A stretch of 64,000 bases of DNA. Source: Rhizobium sp. BK399 (GTDB taxonomy: Bacteria; Pseudomonadota; Alphaproteobacteria; Rhizobiales; Rhizobiaceae). Both the position numbers and the translations under genes were made by a program. Location of the stretch: positions 62,001-126,000 of the forward strand of contig NZ_JACIAH010000014.1 in the NCBI RefSeq assembly GCF_014194695.1. The letters run 5' to 3'. The stretch's first letter is position 1. Each line of letters begins with the position of its first letter. Below the pieces are notes generated by a model, which saw only the letters and a program-made list of their open reading frames with translations, was not told the origin of the DNA and made no database searches. Below are positions 35,009 through 43,757 of this stretch, one piece after another.

Positions 35009-36082
35009 ATGACTAGCCAAACTACCCCGTTGAAGATCGCGGTCATGGGCGCGGGCCTGATAGGCAAGCGCCATATCGAAAGGATATCGGCTGAGCCGCG
35101 GGCGATGCTTGGCGCGATCATTGATCCGTCCACCTCGGCAAGAGATTTCGCTTCTCGCAAGGGCGCTACCTGGTTTTCGACCCTCGCGGAAGCCAAAGCG
35201 AATGTGCCACTTGACGGCATCATCATTGCAACGCCCAACGAGCTCCATACAGAGAATGCGCTTGAAGCCATTCACGCGGGGCTGCCGACGCTCGTCGAAA
35301 AGCCGATCGCGCACGATGCCGCTGCGGCGGAGACCATCGCGGCAGCGGCCGAAGCTGCAGGTGTACCAATCCTGATCGGTCATCACCGTCGGCACAATCC
35401 GATGATCAAGGCGGTCAAACAGATCCTTGACAGCGGCCGGTTGGGGACGGTCCTGACGGCACACGGGAGCTTCTGGGTTGCCAAGCCGGACGACTATTTT
35501 GATGTAGATTGGCGGCGCGAGGCGGGCGGCGGTCCAATCCTCATCAACCTGGTCCACGATGTTGACCTCTTCCGTTACTTCTTTGGGGGGGTCGACAGCG
35601 TCCATGCGATGCAGTCGAATTCCACGAGACAACTGGCTGTCGAGGATACCGCTGTCATCCTGGTCCGGTTCGAGAGCGGTGTTCTTGCGACGTTTAATGC
35701 GTCCGATGCCATCGCCTCGCCATGGAGTTGGGAACTGACAGCCGGCGAAAACCCCGCCTATCCCCGGCAGGATCAGTCCTGCTACCAGATTGGTGGCACC
35801 ACCGGGTCGCTTTCCATCCCCCAGCTCACGCTTTGGACGAGTGTCGGAGCGCCGAACTGGCTGGAACAGCTGGTCCAGGAGCACGTCGCATTTGATGCCG
35901 CCGATCCGCTCGCCGTCCAGCTCAACCATTTCTGCGATGTCATATCAGGCAAGCAAAGCCCGCTTGTCAGTGCGCGGGAGGGGCTTGCGACCCTTCGGGT
36001 AATTGAGGCTATCAAATCGTCTGCGCGTTCGGGTCAGACTGTCCTGCTCAACAACGCCGTGACCAAGGGGACGCTATCATGA
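35009..36082 (+). CDS. Gfo/Idh/MocA family oxidoreductase
   Basis: 357 residues. N-terminal Rossmann fold IAVMGAGLIGKRHIERI, the conserved EKPIA motif (Lys of the active site) and the downstream D-x3-H type motif in NLVHDVDLFRYFFGG. Family members oxidise sugars, inositols and related ring alcohols with NAD(P). In this operon it may oxidise shikimate, quinate or a related cyclitol acid at a hydroxyl group. Its stop overlaps the AroE-like start (ATGA). Confidence 0.88.
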   Translation: MTSQTTPLKIAVMGAGLIGKRHIERISAEPRAMLGAIIDPSTSARDFASRKGATWFSTLAEAKANVPLDGIIIATPNELHTENALEAIHAGLPTLVEKPIAHDAAAAETIAAAAEAAGVPILIGHHRRHNPMIKAVKQILDSGRLGTVLTAHGSFWVAKPDDYFDVDWRREAGGGPILINLVHDVDLFRYFFGGVDSVHAMQSNSTRQLAVEDTAVILVRFESGVLATFNASDAIASPWSWELTAGENPAYPRQDQSCYQIGGTTGSLSIPQLTLWTSVGAPNWLEQLVQEHVAFDAADPLAVQLNHFCDVISGKQSPLVSAREGLATLRVIEAIKSSARSGQTVLLNNAVTKGTLS

Positions 36083-36906
36083 TCAGCGGCACCACACGGC
36101 TCATCGCACATCTCGGCTACCCGACGGAGTCCTTTAAGGCGCCGCTGATCTACAATCCCTACTTTGAAACCAGTGGGATCGATGCCATCGTTGTCCCAAT
36201 GGGCTGCAAACCCGAGGACTACCCGTCCTTCCTCAAGGTCCTGTTCCGGCTCTCCAACATCCACGGGGCGCTCGTGACCATGCCGCACAAGGTCACGACG
36301 ATGAGCCTCCTCGACACAATATCCACGAACGCCAAGGTAGCGGGCTCATGCAATGCGATCCGCCTCGGCTCTAGTGGCGAACTGATCGGCGACATGTTTG
36401 ACGGCGACGGCTTTGTCCGGGGGCTGCTGCGCAAGGGGCGAAAAGTAGCAGGAACCGATGTGCTGATCGCCGGGGCTGGCGGCGTTGGTTCTGCGATCGC
36501 CGCTTCGCTGGCTGCGGCGGGTGTTCGACGCATCGCTCTTCATGACGGTAACATGATCGCTCTGAGCGGGCTGCATGAACGACTGAACACCTATTATCCG
36601 GACACCCAGGTCACGGCCGGCTCTGCGGACCCAAGCGGTTTTGACATCGTCGTCAACGCAACGCCGCTCGGCATGCGCCAGGATGATCCGCTGCCCGTCG
36701 ACGTATCACGTCTCTCCCCTGACACCTTCGTCGGCGAAGTTGTCATGAAAACGGAGATCACCCCGTTTCTCGCCGCAGCTCGCGCCAGGGGATGCGCCTT
36801 TCAGGTCGGCACCGATATGCTCTTCGAACAGATCCCGGCGTATCTCGAATTCTTCGGCTTCCCGACAACGACAGCCGAGGAACTGCGAAAGATCGCAAGC
36901 CTCTGA
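36079..36906 (+). CDS. Shikimate dehydrogenase-like protein with altered substrate-binding motif
   Basis: 275 residues with the two-domain AroE layout. The catalytic Lys is K71 (VTMPHK), the conserved Asn is N92 (GSCNAIR) and the Asp lies in MFDGDGF; the cofactor fold reads IAGAGGVGSAIA. However, the N-terminal SxSP motif that holds the shikimate carboxylate reads FKAP (residues 19-22), so both Ser residues are absent. The enzyme therefore probably acts on a relative of shikimate or quinate. Last gene of the importer-aroQ operon, overlapping the Gfo/Idh gene by 4 bp. Confidence 0.85.
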   Translation: MISGTTRLIAHLGYPTESFKAPLIYNPYFETSGIDAIVVPMGCKPEDYPSFLKVLFRLSNIHGALVTMPHKVTTMSLLDTISTNAKVAGSCNAIRLGSSGELIGDMFDGDGFVRGLLRKGRKVAGTDVLIAGAGGVGSAIAASLAAAGVRRIALHDGNMIALSGLHERLNTYYPDTQVTAGSADPSGFDIVVNATPLGMRQDDPLPVDVSRLSPDTFVGEVVMKTEITPFLAAARARGCAFQVGTDMLFEQIPAYLEFFGFPTTTAEELRKIASL

Positions 36907-37036
36907 CGCGGCGCGCTCGCCAACCGCAGCTTCACCCTTTCTTGAGTGCTGAACAGGGCGCTTCGCTACGGTCCCGGCGCCTTTGGCCCCACAGGGGATC
37001 GCCCAGGCGGTCGATGCATTCGCGCGCCCCGGCCTT

Positions 37037-39082
37037 TCAATCCAGGCCGACCCGCTTTGCACCCTGCCGAAACAAGACCTGGTCGTCGCGAGGAAAATGG
37101 AAGGCCGACATGAAGTCACCAAGGCGGTAGGCCGGATATCGATCGTGAAGCATTGCCAGATACGCTTTTGCTTCAACCAGGCGTCCGGCAATGGAAAGGC
37201 AAAGCGTCGCGATCGCCAGAATATGGGCATGGGCGTTCGGACGGGCTGCGGCCTTGACACCCCAATCTGCGGCGTCCTCGATGTTGCCGAGACGCACGAG
37301 GGCCAGGGCTCGGCTCGCGAGCATTCCGAAAAGCAGCGGGTCGAAAGGACTGAGCGCGCGGGAGTGATCGGCTGCAACAACCGCTGCACGCGGATCACCG
37401 GACTGGGATTGAACGAAGGCGAGAGAGTAGTGGGCGATGGCGAAGCTTGGGCTCAGTTCGACTGCCTGTTGCAGCTCACCGACCGACTGATCGTGCAGCG
37501 CCCGTAACCACAGCGCTCGACCCATGGCAAGGTGGGCCGTCGGGTCCCGCTCGTCTGCCATCATGCTCTGGCTCGCCGCCCGATAGGCAAGCTCGGCCTC
37601 GGCGTCGCGATCTGCCCAATGCTGAAAGGCACTCTGGAAATGGGTAAAGGACAGCCCGGCATGGGCGCGGGCAAATGTCGGGTCCAGTCCTATTGCTCTT
37701 TCGAAAAAAAGCTGCGCTTGCTCGTTGTCGCTTTTGGTGAAGCGATACATGTGCCAGAGCCCCAGGTGGTGAGCCTCCCACGCATCAAGAGAGTTCGGCG
37801 CCTTCAGGAGGGCACGATTGCTCTCGATCGCCTCGACTTCGCGCTCGATCGAGACGACGATTCTGCTGCCGATTTCGTCAAGGAGGAGGAAGGTATCGGC
37901 AACCCGGCGCTCGAAGACATCAGTCCAGGCGATGCGAGACGACCTTGCTTCGGTCAACTCGACGCGAACGATGATACGGTCAGCGATGCGCTGGAACGAT
38001 CCGTCGACGACATAGTCGACGCCCAGCAGCTGCGCCGTCTCGCCGACTGTGTGGTGGCGCTCCCTCAGTGCGAACATCGTGCCTTGGGCGATGACGTGAA
38101 AGGAGCGAAGCTTCGCAAGCCGGGTGATGATGTCGTATGCCAAAGCATCGCAAGGACCGCCAGGGGCGGCCACGGCCGAGATCTCATTGAACGGCATGAT
38201 CGCAATCGACGGCCGCCGCGGCTCTTTGGGCAAGGTTTCTGTGTCGCGGGGAGACGATGAGGGCACGGCATTAGCACTGGCCTGTCGCGGCCGGAAGCTG
38301 TCGTCGGTCTGTGTTCTCACCGTCAGCCAGGCGTCATGCAGGGGTCGCTCGTTGATACCTTCGGCACGAAAAAGTTTCGTGGTCGCGTCAAGATGCTCCT
38401 CGCCCTCTCGAAAACGGCCCGCCCTGGCGAGGGACATCAAGAGCAGTTCGTGCGGGCGAATATCGAAGGGCGAAAGCTGGATCCAGCGATCGAGGTAGGC
38501 CTGGGCCTCCTCCGACGGCAAACGCTGCACCATATGCTCAAGAAGGGCGGCATGAATGTCGCGCAGTCGACGGCGCTGCGACACCAGCCATGTTTCGAAC
38601 GCCGGGCTCCGTTCGAGGCTCGACCCATCGTGAAAGTCGCCGGCAAACAGCGCCGCCAGGGATCGCAACTGGTCTTCAGAATGCGTCTTGAAGCCGTGCT
38701 GATAGGCCGTTTCCACCTCGATAGCATCGACAGAGCAGTCCGACAGGTCCAGGCCAACAGCGCCGCCGTCGGTGATAACGCGTTGTTCCCCGATGAGCGA
38801 CCGGATCTTGCTCAGGCACCATCGCAACTCGCCACGCGGATCGTCAGGAATGTCCCACAGCAGATCGCAAAGCTGTGACCTGCCGCGGGGTCGGGGCGAG
38901 AGCGCAAGATAGGCAAGAAGCGATCGCACCTTGCGGGATCCGGGGAGTTTCAGGTCGACGCCGTCGCGCCGGATCGCCATCGGACCAAGCAGTCGGATCT
39001 CAAGCGAGCGCCCGTGCTGTTTGGCCTCTGCGCCACCCGATTCCACGCTCGTTCCCACGCCAGCTGCCACGCCGACCCCCAC
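37037..39082 (-). CDS. BTAD/winged-helix regulator with TPR-type C-terminal half
   Basis: Up to 681 residues. About 28-105 is an OmpR-like winged helix (LEIRLLGPMAIRRDG, RSLLAYLALSPRPRGRSQL, WDIPDDPRGELRWCLSKIR) and about 125-260 a bacterial transcriptional activation domain as in SARP-type and adenylate-cyclase-associated regulators. About 290-420 resembles the TolB/adenylate-cyclase linker region (PSIAIMPF, DVFERRVADTFLLLDEI), and about 430-650 are TPR-like repeats. It is one of the large regulators common in rhizobia with unknown signals. The frame opens with a GTG at 39082; several Val codons follow and the true start is uncertain. Divergent from the methyltransferase, 99 bp apart. Confidence 0.8.
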   Translation of the reverse strand: MGVGVAAGVGTSVESGGAEAKQHGRSLEIRLLGPMAIRRDGVDLKLPGSRKVRSLLAYLALSPRPRGRSQLCDLLWDIPDDPRGELRWCLSKIRSLIGEQRVITDGGAVGLDLSDCSVDAIEVETAYQHGFKTHSEDQLRSLAALFAGDFHDGSSLERSPAFETWLVSQRRRLRDIHAALLEHMVQRLPSEEAQAYLDRWIQLSPFDIRPHELLLMSLARAGRFREGEEHLDATTKLFRAEGINERPLHDAWLTVRTQTDDSFRPRQASANAVPSSSPRDTETLPKEPRRPSIAIMPFNEISAVAAPGGPCDALAYDIITRLAKLRSFHVIAQGTMFALRERHHTVGETAQLLGVDYVVDGSFQRIADRIIVRVELTEARSSRIAWTDVFERRVADTFLLLDEIGSRIVVSIEREVEAIESNRALLKAPNSLDAWEAHHLGLWHMYRFTKSDNEQAQLFFERAIGLDPTFARAHAGLSFTHFQSAFQHWADRDAEAELAYRAASQSMMADERDPTAHLAMGRALWLRALHDQSVGELQQAVELSPSFAIAHYSLAFVQSQSGDPRAAVVAADHSRALSPFDPLLFGMLASRALALVRLGNIEDAADWGVKAAARPNAHAHILAIATLCLSIAGRLVEAKAYLAMLHDRYPAYRLGDFMSAFHFPRDDQVLFRQGAKRVGLD

Positions 39083-39181
39083 TATCCCCGTCTAAACCAG
39101 AGACTGCGGCACGACACGTGCCCAACCACGGTTGCTATAGACGCACCATGAGGCCGACCAATCTGACCGAAGGAGAAAACA

Positions 39182-40024
39182 ATGTCCACATCTGCGGCCG
39201 TCGCGCGTGATACTCAGCCAGCCGTTGATTTCGGCGCGCTCAAAGCCCGGCAGCAAAGCGCCTGGTCTTCGGGCGACTACGCAATCGTTGGGACAACCTT
39301 GCAAATCGTCGGCGAAAGCCTCTGTGAAGCGCTCGATCTGCGCGCGGGTGCAACGGTGCTCGATGTTGCGGCCGGAAACGGCAACGGCGCGCTTGCCGCC
39401 GCCCGACGCTGGTGCGAGGTCACCGCGACCGATTACGTTCCAGCTCTGCTCGAACGCGGCCAGGAGCGCGCCAAGGCCGACCGGCTGCCGATCGCCTTCC
39501 AGGTGGCGGATGCGGAACATCTGCCGTTTGCCGACCAGTCTTTCGACAACGTGCTTTCGATTTTCGGCGTGATGTTCACGCCCGACCAGGAGCGCGCCGC
39601 GTCCGAGCTTCTTCGGGTCTGCAAGCGCGGTGGTTCGGTCGGTCTTGCGAACTGGACCCCTGACGGTTTCATCGGGCAGATGTTCAAGACGATCGGTAAG
39701 CATGTGCCGCCTCCGGCAGGTTCCCGCTCACCGGCGCTTTGGGGTTCACGGGCGCGGCTTGAGGAACTGTTCCCGGGTGCGGTCGCGTCTATCGCGGCGA
39801 CGCCGCGGCAGTTCGTGTTCCGCTACAAGTCACCGGACCACTGGCTTGAGGTCTTCCGGACCTATTATGGTCCCGTGCTGAAAACATTCGCCGCCCTTGA
39901 TCCGGTTGCGCGGGATATGCTGACCAACGACCTGCTGGCGCTCATGGAGCGGTTCAATCGCGCCGATGACGGCACCGTGGTCGTGCCAAGCGATTATCTG
40001 GAGGTCATCGTCACGAGGCTCTGA
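39182..40024 (+). CDS. Class I SAM-dependent methyltransferase
   Basis: 280 residues. Motif I is VLDVAAGNGN (59-68), followed by an acidic end of strand 2 (VTATDYVPALLERG) and DAEHLPFADQSFDNVLSIFG, the UbiE-like Methyltransf_11 signature. GGAG lies 7 bp before the ATG. It shares a 99-bp divergent promoter region with the BTAD regulator, which may control it. The methyl acceptor is unknown. Confidence 0.88.
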   Translation: MSTSAAVARDTQPAVDFGALKARQQSAWSSGDYAIVGTTLQIVGESLCEALDLRAGATVLDVAAGNGNGALAAARRWCEVTATDYVPALLERGQERAKADRLPIAFQVADAEHLPFADQSFDNVLSIFGVMFTPDQERAASELLRVCKRGGSVGLANWTPDGFIGQMFKTIGKHVPPPAGSRSPALWGSRARLEELFPGAVASIAATPRQFVFRYKSPDHWLEVFRTYYGPVLKTFAALDPVARDMLTNDLLALMERFNRADDGTVVVPSDYLEVIVTRL

Positions 40025-40223
40025 ACACAGGCTTCCGACACCGGCCGAGCATGGGCTTCTAGCCCCGATGTTCGGCCGTCAGGTCGAGCGGATGTTCTTG
40101 AGCCAGGCGCTGCCGCCCGCTTGGAATTGGAACAATGCTCCGATCTTGGAAGCGGATGCCCGATAAAGGCTTGCCCCTGATTGGAGGAGACTTATACGCG
40201 AGAAAATCGCGCCAGGGGGTAAC

Positions 40224-40451
40224 ATGACACCGTCTGAATTTAGAGCGGCCGTGGAGGTCGCAAGACTGTCGGCAAGCGACATTCACGAACTGCTCGGGGT
40301 CGACGAACAAACCCGCCGGCGGTTGGCCGCCGGCGAGCAACCCGTGCCACGTTGCGTCGCCTTGTGCCTGTGGCTGATGGCAGCCTATGGCGTTTCGATC
40401 CTCGAGGCGCGCGTTCTTGCGGACGATCCGAGTGTCGCGACGCCGGCTTAG
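40224..40451 (+). CDS. Small HTH-like protein of unknown function
   Basis: 75 residues. The sequence ASDIHELLGVDEQTRRRLAAGEQPVPR has the spacing of a short helix-turn-helix of the XRE kind (helix, turn at GV, recognition-type helix with Arg residues), followed by a hydrophobic helix (CVALCLWLMAAYG). GGGGG lies 5 bp before the ATG. It stands alone, 200 bp after the methyltransferase gene. Could be a minimal DNA-binding protein; no partner is visible. Confidence 0.55.
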   Translation: MTPSEFRAAVEVARLSASDIHELLGVDEQTRRRLAAGEQPVPRCVALCLWLMAAYGVSILEARVLADDPSVATPA

Positions 40452-40789
40452 TCGAATCATCCCACCGCTCATGACGATCGCAGCACCCCGTCCGAGGTCG
40501 ACGCACGAGGCCACCGGACGGGGCAGCGCTGCGACATGTCCCCTGTTTCCCAGACACCTATCAATGAGCCCGCGACAGATCCGCCCATCATTGCTCATGA
40601 GCGGTCTATTCCCATTGCAACCTGCGGCCGGCCTTCGATGTCACGAAGTTGTCGCTTGTATCGTCTCGGTTGACGTGAGACGTCGTAGACACACTTTCTC
40701 CGGCAAGGCCGACGTCAAACCCGATGGCGTCGTACGGATGATTTCAGCCGCTCAGGCAAAACGTTCCATTTGAAGAAGAGGAGATCTCC
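40452..40789. other. Gene-free interval before the aldo/keto reductase
   Basis: About 340 bp. Open frames exist on both strands but lack start signals and family features. It should contain the promoter of the aldo/keto reductase gene. I see no repeat or operator. Confidence 0.4.
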
Positions 40790-41821
40790 ATGGACTATCG
40801 CAGGCTTGGCAACAGCGGTGCGGTCGTGACCGCCTATTGCCTCGGCACCATGACGTTCGGTGCGGAGGCGGACGAAGCGGCATCGCACAGGCTGCTCGAC
40901 GATTACTTCGCCTGGGGCGGTAACTTCGTCGACACGGCCGACGTCTACAGCGCCGGCGCGTCGGAGGAAATCATCGGCCGCTGGCTGAAGCAGCGACCGA
41001 CGGAAGCCAGGCAGGCTGTCATCGCTACAAAGGGTCGGTTTCCGATGGGACCGGGCCCGAATGACATCGGGCTGTCTCGCCGCCACCTCAACCAGGCTCT
41101 CGATGCCTCGCTCGCGCGCCTTGGCCTTGAGCATATCGACCTCTACCAGATGCATGCATGGGATGCGCTGACGCCGATCGAGGAGACATTGCGCTTCCTC
41201 GACGATGCCGTTTCAGCAGGCAAGATCGGCTATTACGGATTTTCCAATTATGTCGGCTGGCAGATCGCCAAGGCGGCGGAGATTGCCAAGGCGCGCAGCT
41301 ACAGCCTGCCGGTGACGCTGCAACCCCAGTACAATCTGCTGGTGCGCGACATCGAGCTCGAGATCGTCGCGGCCTGCCAGGACGCAGGCATGGGCCTGTT
41401 GCCCTGGTCACCGCTTGGGGGCGGCTGGCTGACGGGCAAGTATCGCCGCGACGAGACGCCGACCGGCGCCACCCGCCTTGGCGAAAACCCCGCAAGGGGG
41501 ATGGAATCCTACACGAAGCGGAATGCGCAGGAGCGGACCTGGGCCATCATCGATACCGTAGCTGACATTGCAAAGACCCGTGGCGTCAGCATGGCGCAGG
41601 TCGCATTGTCCTGGACGGCTGCGCGACCCGCGGTGACCTCGGTCATTCTGGGAGCGCGAACAAACGAACAGCTCGCGGACAACCTTGCCGCGGCAAAGCT
41701 CGTCCTGTCGGAGGGCGAGATGGCAAGGCTGAACGAAATCAGCCAGCCTCTGGTCGCCGATTACCCGTACGGAGCCGGCGGCACGAACCAACGGCATCGC
41801 AAGATCGAAGGCGGCCGCTAG
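40790..41821 (+). CDS. Aldo/keto reductase
   Basis: 343 residues, an AKR TIM barrel with the catalytic tetrad visible: D48 and Y53 (FVDTADVYS), K81 (VIATKGRF) and H122 (LYQMHAWD). The C-terminal AKR signature is in VILGARTNEQLADNL. Closest in style to the YajO/Tas-like bacterial AKRs that reduce aldehydes or sugars with NADPH. GAGGAG lies 6 bp before the ATG. It is convergent with the sugar transporter operon and separated from it by a strong hairpin; substrate unknown. Confidence 0.92.
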   Translation: MDYRRLGNSGAVVTAYCLGTMTFGAEADEAASHRLLDDYFAWGGNFVDTADVYSAGASEEIIGRWLKQRPTEARQAVIATKGRFPMGPGPNDIGLSRRHLNQALDASLARLGLEHIDLYQMHAWDALTPIEETLRFLDDAVSAGKIGYYGFSNYVGWQIAKAAEIAKARSYSLPVTLQPQYNLLVRDIELEIVAACQDAGMGLLPWSPLGGGWLTGKYRRDETPTGATRLGENPARGMESYTKRNAQERTWAIIDTVADIAKTRGVSMAQVALSWTAARPAVTSVILGARTNEQLADNLAAAKLVLSEGEMARLNEISQPLVADYPYGAGGTNQRHRKIEGGR

Positions 41822-41829
41822 GATTGATG

Positions 41830-41855
41830 AGCGGCCGGATCATCGTCCGGCCGCT
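41830..41855. terminator. Hairpin between convergent aldo/keto reductase and ABC ATPase genes
   Basis: Perfect 10-bp inverted repeat agcggccgga (41830-41839) / tccggccgct (41846-41855) with loop tcatcg, exactly in the 41-bp gap between two convergent stops. T-run is weak, but position and stability fit a bidirectional terminator. Confidence 0.65.
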
Positions 41856-41862
41856 TGACAAA

Positions 41863-42933
41863 TCAGAGGCGTGCCCCGCTCGTCTCGTCGAAGAGATGCA
41901 GGTTCGCGGGATCGACGGTCGCGCCGATCGCCTCTCCCGCCCGGGCGGTGCCACGTCCCGTCTCCACGATCGTCAGTTCAGGGGTCGTCGATGCCGTGAT
42001 AAAGGTGGAAGAACCTGTCGACTCGACCACCGCCACCGGGACGTCAAAGGTCCCCTGCCCTGGGGCGGTAACGCCGATATGCTCAGGGCGGATGCCGGCC
42101 GTGACCTTGCGCCCAGGCTGCACCTGGTGATCGATCGCGATCCGGTGCTTGACGTTGCCGAGATCGATCGTCAGGCTGTTGCCATCGTCGCTGGCCACGG
42201 CCGGAATGAAGTTCATGGCGGGCGATCCGATGAAGCCTGCGACGAACTTGTTGGCGGGCTTGTCGTAGAGATCGAGTGGCTTGCCCTGCTGCTCGATCAC
42301 GCCTTCGCGCATCACGACGACGTGGTCGGCCATGGTCATGGCTTCGATCTGGTCATGGGTCACGTAGACCGAGGTCGCGTGCAGCCGGTCATGCAGCGCG
42401 CGGATTTCCTTGCGCATGTGGACGCGAAGGGCGGCATCGAGGTTTGACAGCGGCTCGTCGAACAGGAAGGCCTTCGGGTGGCGGATGATCGCGCGGCTCA
42501 TCGCGACACGCTGGCGCTGGCCGCCTGACAATTCGCGCGGATAGCGCTTCAGGAGATGCGACAGGCCGGTGGTCGCAGCAACCTCGGCTGCCGCCTTCCT
42601 GGCTTCAGCCTTGGCGACGCCGCGGATGCGCAGGCTGTAGGTGAGGTTCTCTTCCACGGTCATGTGCGGGTAGAGCGCGTAGGACTGGAACACCATGGCG
42701 ACGTCACGCTTGCGTGGCGGCACGTTGTTCATGCGTTCGCCGGCGATTTTGAGCTCGCCTTCCGAGATGCTTTCCAGTCCTGCGAGAGACCGCAGAAGTG
42801 TTGACTTTCCACAGCCCGACGGACCGACAAGCGCGACGAAGGTGCCCTTGGCAATCGACAGGTTGATGTTCTTCAGGGCATGGAATGCGCCATAATGCTT
42901 GTTGACGCCGCTGAGCTCGATCTGATTGGTCAT
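41863..42933 (-). CDS. Sugar ABC transporter ATP-binding protein, UgpC/MalK type
   Basis: 356 residues. Walker A GPSGCGKST, Q-loop VFQSYALYPHMTV, signature LSGGQRQRVAMSRA, Walker B FLFDEPLSNLDAALR and H-loop VTHDQIEAMTM are intact; the C-terminal TOBE domain includes GIRPEHIGVT. The start overlaps the stop of the MalG-type permease (ATGA at 42930-42933). Last gene of the LacI-controlled operon. Confidence 0.95.
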   Translation of the reverse strand: MTNQIELSGVNKHYGAFHALKNINLSIAKGTFVALVGPSGCGKSTLLRSLAGLESISEGELKIAGERMNNVPPRKRDVAMVFQSYALYPHMTVEENLTYSLRIRGVAKAEARKAAAEVAATTGLSHLLKRYPRELSGGQRQRVAMSRAIIRHPKAFLFDEPLSNLDAALRVHMRKEIRALHDRLHATSVYVTHDQIEAMTMADHVVVMREGVIEQQGKPLDLYDKPANKFVAGFIGSPAMNFIPAVASDDGNSLTIDLGNVKHRIAIDHQVQPGRKVTAGIRPEHIGVTAPGQGTFDVPVAVVESTGSSTFITASTTPELTIVETGRGTARAGEAIGATVDPANLHLFDETSGARL

Positions 42934-43757
42934 TTGAGGGCTCCAGAGGTGAGGCCGGATACGATGCGGCGCTGCAAGAGGACGAAAATGGCGAGGATCG
43001 GTGTCACATACATCGTGGCGTAGGCCATGATGTTGTTCCACTCGTTGGTGTTCGGTCCCATGAAGGAGTTGAGGCCAACGCTTGCCGGCTGAAGCTCGGC
43101 TGCCTGGATCATCGACTTCGAATAGACGAACTCGCCGAAGGCCTGCATGAAGATCAGGATGGCGCTGACCAGGATGCCATTGCGGGCGAGCGGCAGCACG
43201 ATGCTGAAGAAAGCGCCGATGCGGCTGTTTCCATCGACAAGGGCGGCCTCCTCGAGCTCCATCGGCACGGCCATGAACGTGGCCCTGACCAGGACGACGA
43301 AGAAGGGCATGCTCTTTGCGGCAATCGCGATGATAACGGCAAGGCGTGGATAATTCAGCATGCCGAGCTGCGAGAAGCCGACGAAGATCGGCGTTACCAT
43401 CAGCGACGCGGGCAGAACCTGCAGCATCAGGATCAGGAAGAGCCCGATGTCGACCCAGACATTGCGGTAGCGTGCCAGCACGTAGGCGCAGCCGACGCCG
43501 AGCACGGTGATCAGCGTGACAGCGCCGACGGCGATGACCAGCGAGTTCCAGAGGTAGCGGCCCATGCCCCGGCTTTCCCAGACATAGCCGAAGGTGCCCC
43601 ATTGCGGATCGCCTGGCCAGAAGCTCGGCGGCGTGGCGAACATCTCGGACCCGCCCTTGAGTGCGGTGATGTACATCCAGTAGAGCGGGAACAGATAGAT
43701 CGCGGCCATGACGATGGCGATCACGAGCATCAGGCGGTTGCGTGTCGTCTCGCTCAT
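42930..43757 (-). CDS. Sugar ABC transporter permease, MalG type
   Basis: 275 residues, six membrane segments, EAA loop ELEEAALVDGNSRIGAFFSIVLP. Overlaps both neighbours by 4 bp (43754-43757 with the MalF-type permease, 42930-42933 with the ATPase), so the three are translationally coupled. CUT1 family. Confidence 0.94.
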   Translation of the reverse strand: MSETTRNRLMLVIAIVMAAIYLFPLYWMYITALKGGSEMFATPPSFWPGDPQWGTFGYVWESRGMGRYLWNSLVIAVGAVTLITVLGVGCAYVLARYRNVWVDIGLFLILMLQVLPASLMVTPIFVGFSQLGMLNYPRLAVIIAIAAKSMPFFVVLVRATFMAVPMELEEAALVDGNSRIGAFFSIVLPLARNGILVSAILIFMQAFGEFVYSKSMIQAAELQPASVGLNSFMGPNTNEWNNIMAYATMYVTPILAIFVLLQRRIVSGLTSGALK

